Below, one piece after another: positions 1 through 5,642 of a stretch of 10,149 nt of DNA. The notes below the pieces were generated by a model, which saw only the letters and a list, made by a program, of their open reading frames with translations, searched no databases and was not told where the DNA came from. Made by a program: the position numbers and the translations under genes. Numbering within the stretch: the stretch's first letter is position 1; every line of letters begins with the position of its first letter. This DNA comes from CAMCYM01 sp041191165 (GTDB lineage: Bacteria; Bacteroidota; Bacteroidia; Flavobacteriales_D; Sanyastnellaceae). Location of the stretch: assembly GCA_041191165.1 (NCBI GenBank), contig JBEEPJ010000062.1:1-10149 (forward strand). Reading direction: 5' to 3'.

Positions 1-372
1 TACCCAGCTTTTGGCGACTTGGGGGTTGCGGAAGACCCGGAATGGGACCGCGGGTCGGAAAAGGGCCCAGCGAATCCGGTCCCGGATGACCATCAATGAG
101 TTGGGGACGACCACCGCACGCGCGCTCACCCCGTTCATCGCCTCCGCGCTGCCCATCCAAAACAGGGCCTCCTGATCGAGCAGGGCAATGTCCCGGGGAA
201 TCAGCACCAGCACCGGATTGTCGGCGCCAGGCATCAAGTCCCGGCGCGCCTCCTCCACCCGCCGCGCCAGCGCGAGGTCCAACACCACCTCCGGTTTGTA
301 GCGCACCACGAAAAGCCCCATCGAAAGTTCGATGAGAGCGGAGGGGAGCTGAAGCTGGAGGGTGGGTTGCAT
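1..372 (-). CDS. Small SpoIIAA/STAS-like protein (DUF7793-like), C-terminus cut by window edge
   Basis: The frame is open from ATG at 372 to base 1, giving 124 residues with no stop, so the end lies outside the window. The protein starts MQPTLQLQLPSALIEL, continues with a 'GLFVVRYKPEVVLDLALARRVEEARRD'-type beta-strand/helix pattern (about residues 19-45), a 'PVLVLIPRDIALLD' strand (53-66), and finishes 'PFRVFRNPQVAKSWV'. From memory this order, and especially the near-terminal 'xRxFxxxxxAxxWL' ending, resembles the small Bacteroidota SpoIIAA/STAS-like proteins (DUF7793), so only a few residues are probably missing. The role of that family is not established; STAS-like folds often act as partner-binding or regulatory domains. 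It has no signal peptide or membrane segment, so it is probably cytoplasmic. It lies 37 bases after the DUF4249-like gene on the same strand and could be the third gene of that transcript. The reading frame is well supported; the family assignment is moderate. Confidence 0.68.
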   Translation of the reverse strand, partial: MQPTLQLQLPSALIELSMGLFVVRYKPEVVLDLALARRVEEARRDLMPGADNPVLVLIPRDIALLDQEALFWMGSAEAMNGVSARAVVVPNSLMVIRDRIRWALFRPAVPFRVFRNPQVAKSWV

Positions 373-409
373 GGAATCGTAAGCGAGGCGTCAGGAAATC
401 AGCCGCAAG

Positions 410-1531
410 TTAGGGGCAGGCGTAGTCGCTGAAGGGATTGGGCGTACAAAATTGAAGCGCCGCGGTAAGATCGCCCTCAGCCAGCTCCTCCATCGTATCG
501 GTGGAATAGCCAATGCCATAGACCCCCTGCGAGGAACGCGCGGCGAAGAGCCCCAAGCCGCCCACCAGGTTCGTGTACTCGGGACGCTCTTGGATGATGC
601 CCGTGACCGGTGCGTTGATGTCGAGGTAGATGGCGAGTTCTTCGTTCGCGACGGAGAGGACGAAGTCGAAGGCGCGCGCGATTTGGACTTGATCATCCCA
701 AACCCCCAACTCCCGCGTGATGCGCGGATGGGCCTCGAGCTGGGAAGCCAGGGTCGAGAAAAAGCGCTCGCCGTTGATGGACTTGGTCAGGAGCTGACCG
801 CCGGCCTCGGAGTTCGCGTCCACCGCACCGAGGGCCCAGGACAGCGACTTCTCGGTGGTAGAAACCAGCTGGGTGTGGGCATCGTCCGCCCAGAGATGCT
901 CGGTGTAATGCACCACGAGCTGGGGTTCGTAGCGGAAGCCCCCCGATGTGCTCGACCACTTGAAGGAGACGTCGGGATAGGTGGTGGCAAAACCGATGTT
1001 CGCAAAGCCCAGCTTGAAGTTGGGCACGCCGGGGGGCGGCTGGGTGATGTTCCCCGCCACCTCCGCAATGCCGCGGGTTTCGCCCCGCACCGAGGTGCCG
1101 TCTGCGAAGTCGATCTCGAGTTCGTAGGTGGAGTTGCCCTCGAGGCCGCCCGGCTGAACCATGTACCAAGCCTGATGCTCCGGACCGAAGAAGATGCCGT
1201 CGTCGGACTTGTTTTGGAGCAGGGTATCGCGCAGGGTCCACGATCGGAAAGCCACGCCGTTGCGGTATTCCGTGATGCGCGCTTCCACGTCGGCCGGGTC
1301 GTATTCGCTGCTGTCGGCGATGAGCGCCGCGTCGAGTTGGTTGCCGTCTCCCAGCCAGGTGCGGTTGATGCGCACCCACTGCGTGTCCTGCGCCACGTCC
1401 AGCAAACAGAACACCACCGGCGTCCGCTGGTAGTCCGCCGTCAGGTCCACATCCGTCTCACAGCCCGCCCAAATCAGGGCCAGTCCCGCCACGGCCGCGA
1501 GGGCCGTTTGACGCCAAGGCAACTTAACCAT
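410..1531 (-). CDS. DUF4249-like lipoprotein
   Basis: This 373-residue protein begins MVKLPWRQTALAAVAGLALI and has a signal peptide ending WAGC, with Cys24 as the probable lipidated residue; the -3 position is Trp, which departs from the usual Leu/Val/Ile lipobox. Just after it comes 'TPVVFCLLDVAQDTQWVRI' (residues 38-55), then 'TWLGDGNQLDAALIADSSEY' (58-77), a run I recognise as typical of the Bacteroidota DUF4249 family. Family members are exported, often outer-membrane-associated, and of unknown function; many sit beside TonB-dependent receptors, but none is visible here. The rest is beta-rich without transmembrane helices and ends FSDYACP. The ATG at 1531 is chosen because upstream in-frame Mets lie well inside the reductase gene and would bury the signal peptide. 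The start overlaps the reductase stop in ATGGTTAA, implying translational coupling. Confidence is high for a real lipoprotein gene and good for the family. Confidence 0.85.
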   Translation of the reverse strand: MVKLPWRQTALAAVAGLALIWAGCETDVDLTADYQRTPVVFCLLDVAQDTQWVRINRTWLGDGNQLDAALIADSSEYDPADVEARITEYRNGVAFRSWTLRDTLLQNKSDDGIFFGPEHQAWYMVQPGGLEGNSTYELEIDFADGTSVRGETRGIAEVAGNITQPPPGVPNFKLGFANIGFATTYPDVSFKWSSTSGGFRYEPQLVVHYTEHLWADDAHTQLVSTTEKSLSWALGAVDANSEAGGQLLTKSINGERFFSTLASQLEAHPRITRELGVWDDQVQIARAFDFVLSVANEELAIYLDINAPVTGIIQERPEYTNLVGGLGLFAARSSQGVYGIGYSTDTMEELAEGDLTAALQFCTPNPFSDYACP

Positions 1532-2606
1532 GCCCCAAATGTAAGCCATGCAAGAACGACAAGGTATCGGCCCCGTCGGCATAATCCCAGGGTTGGGGGA
1601 ATTGGCCTGAACCTGCATCCACGACCGCCACACCCAGCGGCACATCCGGTCGCCAACCCCGGCGCATCAGCAGGCACTGGATCCCGTCCGCACCCCGGGC
1701 GATGGCGCTCCACACCGGCGCGATGTCCGTGTAGCGCGTGTAGAACAAACTCCCCACCGGACTCACCCACGCCGGGTCTTCCTTGAGCAGAAAAACGCCA
1801 TTTTCCAACAGCGCTTCCCCGTTGAGCAGCCAAACAGCCCGGTGGTAATCGACGTTGTTCGCGTACTTGTTGTGCGCGGCCAGATGGGACCACTCCATCC
1901 AGGCAGCGAACAGGCGATTCACGTCGAAGTCCGCGGGGAGAAAGAGGTGGGTGGCGCTGCGGCACCCCAGCCCGAAGTGCAGGAAGACGTCCCGCCCGAG
2001 CGCCCGCAGCTCCTCCTCCGTCTCGCGGCCGTCGAGCACGGCCACGCCGGTCCGGGTGCCCCGAATGAGCCGCGGCAAGTGGCGGAAGTAGTAATCGAAG
2101 TGCCGCGAGGTATTGCTCGACCCGGTGACCACGATGGCGTCCAACTCCGGAAGCCGCGCCTCCGTGAAGACCACCCGCTCCCGCACGGCCGGCAGCAGCT
2201 GCGCCCACCGCTCGACCGCGGCCGGAATCAGCACCGCGTCGTCCCGCGAGCACTTCACCACGGCCACATGACCCGCCATCACCACGCACAGGACGTCATG
2301 CCAGCCCACCATGGCGAGGTTGCCGGCCAGCACCAACCCCACCCGCTTGCGCCGCCCTTCCTCCACCGCCATCGGATCCTCGACCCAGCTCTCCCCTGCC
2401 CGCCGCCGCCATTCCGCCAGCACCTCCGGCCGCAGCGCCTCGCCGTGCGCCCGCATCGCCGTGGCCACATTGTCCGCCGTAAACCACGCATTCCCCACTT
2501 CCGCGCGGCGCAACAAGTCCGCATCCGCCCCGCCCGCGCCCGGCTCATCCCCCCGCAACCAAGCCCCCAGTTGAACAAGCGACGCGTAAAAAGTGTTGGA
2601 GTCCAT
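1524..2606 (-). CDS. LuxC-family acyl-CoA reductase
   Basis: A 360-residue cytoplasmic protein matching the acyl-CoA reductase (LuxC, PF05893) family, which reduces acyl-CoA or acyl-enzyme thioesters to fatty aldehydes with NADPH through a cysteine acyl-enzyme. Visible landmarks are the nucleotide-binding segment 'GLVLAGNLAMVGWHDVLCVV' (90-109) followed by 'AGHVAVVKCSRDD' (111-123), 'VTGSSNTSRHFDYYF' (160-174), 'RGTRTGVAVLDGRET' (182-196), and 'FGLGCRSATHLFLP' (211-224) whose Cys215 is the likely catalytic nucleophile. It is somewhat shorter than bacterial bioluminescence LuxC proteins (about 480), as is usual for Bacteroidota homologues. No other lux genes are present, so bioluminescence is not implied; a role in lipid or aldehyde metabolism is inference. 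The start at 2606 is chosen because earlier Mets fall in the divergent ferredoxin gene and the LuxC-like sequence begins soon after MDSNTFYASL. It leads a minus-strand unit with the DUF4249-like gene. Confidence 0.9.
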   Translation of the reverse strand: MDSNTFYASLVQLGAWLRGDEPGAGGADADLLRRAEVGNAWFTADNVATAMRAHGEALRPEVLAEWRRRAGESWVEDPMAVEEGRRKRVGLVLAGNLAMVGWHDVLCVVMAGHVAVVKCSRDDAVLIPAAVERWAQLLPAVRERVVFTEARLPELDAIVVTGSSNTSRHFDYYFRHLPRLIRGTRTGVAVLDGRETEEELRALGRDVFLHFGLGCRSATHLFLPADFDVNRLFAAWMEWSHLAAHNKYANNVDYHRAVWLLNGEALLENGVFLLKEDPAWVSPVGSLFYTRYTDIAPVWSAIARGADGIQCLLMRRGWRPDVPLGVAVVDAGSGQFPQPWDYADGADTLSFLHGLHLGHG

Positions 2607-2623
2607 GATCGTATCTTCGCGGT

Positions 2624-2639
2624 CAAATTTACCACCCAA
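2624..2639 (-). promoter_or_regulatory. Candidate Bacteroidota -7 promoter for acyl-CoA reductase
   Basis: On the minus strand TTG GGTGG TAAATTTG runs from 2639 to 2624; TAAATTTG is a full match to the Bacteroidota -7 box TAnnTTTG. It ends 17 bases before the reductase ATG at 2606, which would give a short leader. No convincing -33 TTG at the usual spacing is seen. On the opposite strand TATCTTCG (2612-2619), one mismatch from the box, could serve the ferredoxin gene, making this a shared 49-base divergent control region. Confidence 0.45.
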
Positions 2640-2655
2640 CAAGGACCTTTTCACC

Positions 2656-3003
2656 ATGGCCATTATGATCACCGACGCCTGCATCAACTGCGGCGCATGC
2701 GAACCAGAATGTCCCAACAACGCCATCTACGAAGGCGGGGCGAATTGGAAAATGTCCGACGGAACGGGATTCCGGGGCACGGGGATGCACCCCACGGTGG
2801 GTGAGCTCGACGCGGGCGAGATTCGCGAGGCCCGGAGCATGGACGTCTATTACATCGCGCACGAGAAGTGCACGGAGTGCGTGGGGTTCCATGACGAGCC
2901 GCAGTGTGCGGCGGTTTGTCCCGTGGATTGCTGTGTGGACGACCCGGACCACGTCGAGTCCGAGGAGCTGCTGCTCGCCAAGAAAAACTTCCTCCACCTC
3001 TGA
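2656..3003 (+). CDS. 4Fe-4S dicluster ferredoxin
   Basis: A 115-residue soluble electron carrier. Cluster motif I is C9-x2-C12-x2-C15-x3-C19-P in 'ACINCGACEPECPNNAIY'. Cluster motif II is C72-x2-C75-x8-C84-x3-C88-P in 'KCTECVGFHDEPQCAAVCP', with further cysteines C92 and C93. The x8 spacing in the second motif is that of the Alvin/YfhL-like 2x[4Fe-4S] ferredoxins. A roughly 52-residue stretch separates the motifs ('GGANWKMSDGTGFRGTG...' onward), which is longer than in clostridial ferredoxins but, from memory, normal for the Bacteroidota homologues that start MAIxITDxCINCGACEPECPN. The ATG at 2656 is chosen over 2593 because the conserved N-terminus starts there. It is divergent from the acyl-CoA reductase with 49 bases between starts; this neighbourhood recurs in Flavobacteriia as I recall it. 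The cluster-binding assignment is near certain; the partner enzyme is unknown. Confidence 0.95.
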   Translation: MAIMITDACINCGACEPECPNNAIYEGGANWKMSDGTGFRGTGMHPTVGELDAGEIREARSMDVYYIAHEKCTECVGFHDEPQCAAVCPVDCCVDDPDHVESEELLLAKKNFLHL

Positions 3004-3018
3004 GTCGGGGGCAATACC

Positions 3019-3033
3019 CGCGCAGGGAGCGCG
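3019..3033 (+). other. Short GC hairpin after ferredoxin
   Basis: CGCGC-AGGGA-GCGCG forms a 5-base-pair stem with a 5-base loop between the ferredoxin stop and the next gene. It is followed by only two T residues, so it is weak as an intrinsic terminator. It could attenuate read-through into the secreted-protein gene or be chance in GC-rich DNA. Confidence 0.25.
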
Positions 3034-3043
3034 TTGGAGCAGC

Positions 3044-3973
3044 ATGGGGTTGAATCTGTCTCTTCCTTGGGGTCGGGCTTTCTCGCGGAAGCTCTCGGCC
3101 GTGTTGTGCTTGGCCGGGCTGGGGAGTGCCCTGTCGGCGGGGGTTTTAGGCCAAACCGCACCCGCCCAAGTCGAGCGGGCACTCGCCCTGTACGACGAGC
3201 TTCGGGCGGCCCCGGGCGACGTGGAGCGCCTGGCCCTGCATGGGGCGTTGGAGCGGGGTTTTGAGGAGGCTTTTGCGTCGGGGACGGGGTTGGATGTCGC
3301 ATGGGAGGCGCTCCAGGGGCGCATGGGGTGGGCGCAGGTGGGGACGGGGGACCAGGCGCTGCGGGTGATCACTTGGAACGTGGAGTTGGAGGACCGGACG
3401 CAGCGGTACGGGGGGTTCGTGGTGCAGGCGGATGCGAAGTCGCCGATGGGCTACCGCGCGCACCCCTTGCGGCATCTGCCGCGGAGTGACGTCCGGGAGG
3501 TGGGCAAGCGCTTTGCGGCAGATGCCTGGCCCGGGGCCGTCTACTACCAGGCGGTGCTGACCTACGAGCGGCGCGCCCCGGTTTACACCCTGCTCGGCTG
3601 GGACGGAGCCGATGGTCTCACCACGCGAAAGGTGGTCGAAGTGTTGGAACTGCAGGGCGGCCAGCTCCGCTTCGGGGCTCCCCGCATCGAAGCCCGCGGT
3701 GCCACCCAGCGGCGCCTCGTGCTCGAGTACGGCGACGCCCTCTCGGTCCTCCTCCGCCACGACGGCGAGCGCATCGTCATGGACCACCTCTCCCCCCGGT
3801 CCGCCGACGTCAAAGGCGTCGCCGCCCTCTACGGACCCGACATGACCTACGACGCGCTCGAGTGGGACGGAAAGCGGTGGAACCTCCGCGAAAACGTCGA
3901 CGTCCGCGACCCCAACCTCCAGGTCACCTTCCCCGACCCCAAGGCCCCTCGCGGACGCCGGTCCCCCCAATAG
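3044..3973 (+). CDS. Conserved Bacteroidota exported protein of unknown function
   Basis: A 309-residue protein beginning MGLNLSLPWGRAFSRKLSAV, with a cleavable signal peptide (positively charged start, hydrophobic core about 18-34, probable cut near SAG or LGQ at 31-37) and no other membrane segment, so it is probably periplasmic or secreted. The C-terminal half carries landmarks I recognise from uncharacterised Bacteroidota proteins: 'YYQAVLTYERRAPVYTLLGW' (167-186), 'RFGAPRI' (209-215), 'RIVMDHLSP' (243-251), 'YGPDMTYDALEWDGKRW' (263-279) and 'ENVDVRDP' (283-290). No enzyme motif is evident. GGAG lies a few bases upstream of the ATG at 3044, and that start places the signal peptide at the N-terminus; upstream Mets are inside the ferredoxin gene in another frame. 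It follows the ferredoxin by 40 bases. Synonymous codons switch from G-ending to C-ending near 3610, and the last residues (APRGRRSPQ) lie in a tandem repeat. Confidence 0.82.
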   Translation: MGLNLSLPWGRAFSRKLSAVLCLAGLGSALSAGVLGQTAPAQVERALALYDELRAAPGDVERLALHGALERGFEEAFASGTGLDVAWEALQGRMGWAQVGTGDQALRVITWNVELEDRTQRYGGFVVQADAKSPMGYRAHPLRHLPRSDVREVGKRFAADAWPGAVYYQAVLTYERRAPVYTLLGWDGADGLTTRKVVEVLELQGGQLRFGAPRIEARGATQRRLVLEYGDALSVLLRHDGERIVMDHLSPRSADVKGVAALYGPDMTYDALEWDGKRWNLRENVDVRDPNLQVTFPDPKAPRGRRSPQ

Positions 3974-4019
3974 GCCCCTCGCGGTCGCCGGTCCCCCCGA
4001 TAGGACCTCGCGGTTGCGG
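3942..4019 (+). repeat. 30-bp tandem repeat spanning stop codon
   Basis: Two 30-base copies (3942-3971 and 3972-4001) match at 28 of 30 positions, differing at unit positions 14 and 28. A third, degraded partial copy (about 18 bases, one base shorter in the C run) follows at 4002-4019. Each unit begins AGGCCCCTCGCGG and ends GGTCCCCCC[AG]AT. Because the unit is a multiple of three, the upstream gene's TAG (3971-3973) recurs in frame at 4001-4003. Confidence 0.92.
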
Positions 4020-4021
4020 GT

Positions 4022-4029
4022 TATCTTTG
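4022..4029 (+). promoter_or_regulatory. Candidate -7 promoter box before 4049 gene
   Basis: TATCTTTG is an exact TAnnTTTG match 19 bases upstream of the ATG at 4049 and directly after the tandem repeat; a TTG sits 5 bases upstream (4014-4016). No clear -33 TTG at standard spacing is visible because that position falls inside the repeat. Confidence 0.5.
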
Positions 4030-4048
4030 GGAATCCAATTTCCAGTCC

Positions 4049-4915
4049 ATGCTCCGATTTTCCATCTCCCTCCTCCCTGCTTGGTTGTGCATGTTGTTGG
4101 CCGTGGGCGCAGGCTGGAACGCTGACCTTGGGGCACAGACCCCAGCGGATTCGACGGGGCCGGTTTGGCAAGAAATGGAAGAAGACGACCGAGAGCGGCT
4201 GCTGGTGCTGCGCGGAGAAGTGCGGGATCTGACGCGTGTACCGCTGGGGCAGGACTCGGTGATTTGGACGCTGCGGTTGACCGTCGAGGTGACCAAGTCC
4301 GGCACCCGCCAAGTCGAGCAGCTCTTCTGGAATCCCGACCACAAATTGCTGGGGTGGAAGTCGGACACGGCCTCCACGGCCCCGCTGGTGTACTATGACC
4401 TGAGCAGCAACTACGGGGCTTCGATCTATCTGGCGGATGGTTTGGGACAGCGCATCCCTCCCCATTTCATCGAAGTGTACGGATTTTTCGATGGGAAGGG
4501 AGAGGACTACTGGCCGCCAGTCGACAAGCAGCACTGGGGCGAGGGCGAACGGCTCGGGGCCGAAGAGCAGTTGGGGGTGGAACGCACGGGATATCGGCGC
4601 ACGGATGGGGCTGGAAAGACCAGCGAGGCGCAGGCATTTCGCATGAAGCAATCGCCGGATCTAGCGCTGGCGATGGCCTTGTGGCAGGGACTGCAGCCGT
4701 CGCCGGAGTGGCGGGCGCTGACCTGGCCCAAGGGCGAGGCGCTGGTGCAGTGGGCCCAGACGGTGGAGGGCCAGCGGTCGGGGTTTGAAGCGGTCGAATT
4801 CGCGCATGGAAGGTGGGGGTTTGATGCAGGCCAAACCCGCATCGAAGATCCCGAGCGCACCCTCCTCGATGTCGCCCGCGAGCGGGCGAAGGCCGCCCCG
4901 ACCGGGGGGCACTGA
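4049..4915 (+). CDS. Exported hypothetical protein
   Basis: A 288-residue protein I do not recognise. It begins MLRFSISLLPAWLCMLLAVG and has a signal peptide of about 30 residues (probable cut after LGAQ, leaving a TPAD N-terminus), with no lipobox and no later transmembrane segment, so it is probably periplasmic or secreted. The mature part has a beta-rich region around residues 50-80 (LLVLRGEVRDL, SVIWTLRLTVEVTK), aromatic-rich segments around 92-155 (QLFWNPDHKLLGW, VYYDLSSNYGASIYL, FIEVYGFFDGKG), and a charged C-terminal third ending in a helix-like 'RTLLDVARERAKAA' (271-284). No catalytic motif is visible. It lies 75 bases after another exported protein and has its own candidate -7 box. 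It is convergent with the Smr gene, and its last residues and TGA stop sit in a 33-base repeat. The gene call is good because of the signal peptide; function is unknown. Confidence 0.75.
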   Translation: MLRFSISLLPAWLCMLLAVGAGWNADLGAQTPADSTGPVWQEMEEDDRERLLVLRGEVRDLTRVPLGQDSVIWTLRLTVEVTKSGTRQVEQLFWNPDHKLLGWKSDTASTAPLVYYDLSSNYGASIYLADGLGQRIPPHFIEVYGFFDGKGEDYWPPVDKQHWGEGERLGAEEQLGVERTGYRRTDGAGKTSEAQAFRMKQSPDLALAMALWQGLQPSPEWRALTWPKGEALVQWAQTVEGQRSGFEAVEFAHGRWGFDAGQTRIEDPERTLLDVARERAKAAPTGGH

Positions 4916-4950
4916 CCAGCAGCACCGCACCCGACCGTCGGGCACTGACC
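4897..4950 (+). repeat. 33-bp-period duplication spanning stop codon
   Basis: A 21-base segment at 4897-4917 (starts CCCGACCG, ends GGGCACTGACC) recurs at 4930-4950 with two differences, giving a period of 33 bases. The TGA stop at 4913-4915 lies within the unit and is duplicated in frame at 4946-4948. The repeat fills most of the 60-base gap between this gene and the convergent Smr gene; no U-tract terminator was found there. Confidence 0.75.
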
Positions 4951-4975
4951 GGCGGGGCGGGACCCGGCGGGCGCT

Positions 4976-5584
4976 TCAGCGGCCCCAGCCCTGCCCCGAA
5001 ATCTCCACCTCCGTCGCGCCCGCCCCATACCGGCGTGGGTCGGCATACCGGCAGGTACACTGCGGGTAAAACTGCTCCACCCGGGACCAAATCTCGTGCT
5101 TCAATACCCCCTGCCCCACGCCGTGGATGAACACGATGCGCCGGGCGCGCTGCTCGATGGCCCGCTGCAGCATCCGCTCGAAATGGGCCAGCTGCAGCTC
5201 GCGCATCGTGCCCGGGTCCAGCCCCGCCGTCGATTCCACCAGCTCGTGCAGGTGCAAGTCCACCTCGAGGTCGTCCGAGGAGCCCGCCTGGGCCGTTGCC
5301 CGGTACCGCTCGTTGAAGTCCCGCTCCATCGCCCGCCGGCGCTCCGGCGTCACCTCCTGCTGCAGGATTTCGCCGACCGAGGGGATGTGCCGGTTGTACT
5401 CCCGGGCTTCTGCGACCGTGTCCTCCACGACCACCAGTTCCGTCAGTCGGTGCGGGTATTCAAACCCCGACTCATCCTCCACCATGGCCTCATCGGGACC
5501 CAACAGCGCGGTCACGCGCCCCTCCCCTACCTGATTCAGGAAACGCACCCGCGTCCCCACTTGGATTTTGCGTGGCTTGGTCAT
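4976..5584 (-). CDS. Short Smr-domain protein (DUF2027-like N-terminus)
   Basis: A 202-residue soluble protein. Residues about 6-52 (IQVGTRVRFLNQVGEGRVTA, then VEDESGFEYPHRLTELVVV) resemble the small beta-barrel-like N-terminal domain of Bacteroidota DUF2027/Smr proteins. Residues about 106-196 form an Smr domain: 'EVDLHLHELV' (107-116) in place of the common LDLHG motif, and 'RIVFIHGVGQGVLKHEIW' (149-166) with the HGxGxG core at 154-159. Smr domains are linked to nucleic-acid nicking or binding in MutS2 and in ribosome rescue factors; the role of stand-alone Bacteroidota forms is not established. Members I recall are about 340 residues or more with a central domain; here only a roughly 55-residue charged linker (EREYN, ERRRAMERDFNERY) joins the two ends. 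The start at 5584 (MTKPRKIQVG) is preferred over 5611 because of family similarity and because a -7-like box (5589-5596) lies just upstream. It is divergent from the nuclease gene. Confidence 0.85.
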   Translation of the reverse strand: MTKPRKIQVGTRVRFLNQVGEGRVTALLGPDEAMVEDESGFEYPHRLTELVVVEDTVAEAREYNRHIPSVGEILQQEVTPERRRAMERDFNERYRATAQAGSSDDLEVDLHLHELVESTAGLDPGTMRELQLAHFERMLQRAIEQRARRIVFIHGVGQGVLKHEIWSRVEQFYPQCTCRYADPRRYGAGATEVEISGQGWGR

Positions 5585-5588
5585 GCTG

Positions 5589-5596
5589 CAAAGATG
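5589..5596 (-). promoter_or_regulatory. Possible -7 box for the Smr gene
   Basis: On the minus strand CATCTTTG differs from TAnnTTTG at the first base only. It ends 4 bases before the Smr ATG at 5584, so transcription from it would start at or near the start codon (leaderless or nearly so). It partly overlaps the left arm of an inverted repeat at 5594-5611. Confidence 0.3.
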
Positions 5597-5611
5597 CGGG
5601 AATGGCCGCAT
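5594..5611. promoter_or_regulatory. Inverted repeat between divergent genes
   Basis: ATGCGG-GAATGG-CCGCAT is a perfect 6-base inverted repeat with a 6-base spacer, in the 58-base gap between the divergent Smr and nuclease starts. It overlaps the candidate Smr -7 box and ends 7 bases before the nuclease -7 box, a position suited to an operator for a dimeric regulator; chance occurrence cannot be excluded. Confidence 0.4.
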
Positions 5612-5618
5612 TTGGGGC

Positions 5619-5626
5619 TATTTTTG
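5619..5626 (+). promoter_or_regulatory. Candidate -7 promoter box for nuclease gene
   Basis: TATTTTTG is an exact TAnnTTTG match 16 bases upstream of the ATG at 5643, with TTTG 4 bases upstream (5611-5614). No standard-spaced -33 TTG was seen. Confidence 0.55.
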
Positions 5627-5642
5627 TGGGAAGACCTAGCCT

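Noticed and set aside
452..1786. 444-codon plus-strand open frame opposite the lipoprotein gene
   Set aside because: It is antisense to a well-supported lipoprotein and part of the reductase gene, is full of Arg, Gly, Val and His as expected from GC-rich shadow frames, and has no recognisable domain.
1524..2606. Bioluminescence operon
   Set aside because: Only a LuxC-type reductase is present; no luciferase, LuxD or LuxE, and LuxC-like reductases are common in non-luminous Bacteroidota.
2281..2726. Longer N-terminus for the acyl-CoA reductase from 2726
   Set aside because: It would add 40 residues read from the reverse of the ferredoxin coding region; the LuxC-like sequence and the candidate promoter support the start at 2606.
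1842..2804. 320-codon plus-strand open frame opposite the acyl-CoA reductase
   Set aside because: It is the antisense of conserved reductase motifs and runs into the ferredoxin gene in a different frame; the protein is His/Arg/Pro-rich shadow sequence.
3942..4019. CRISPR array
   Set aside because: The units are directly adjacent with no variable spacers, so this is a plain tandem repeat.
3146..4651. 501-codon minus-strand open frame opposite the two exported proteins
   Set aside because: Its sense counterparts have signal peptides and, for the first, family landmarks. The antisense product is low-complexity and arises from high GC.
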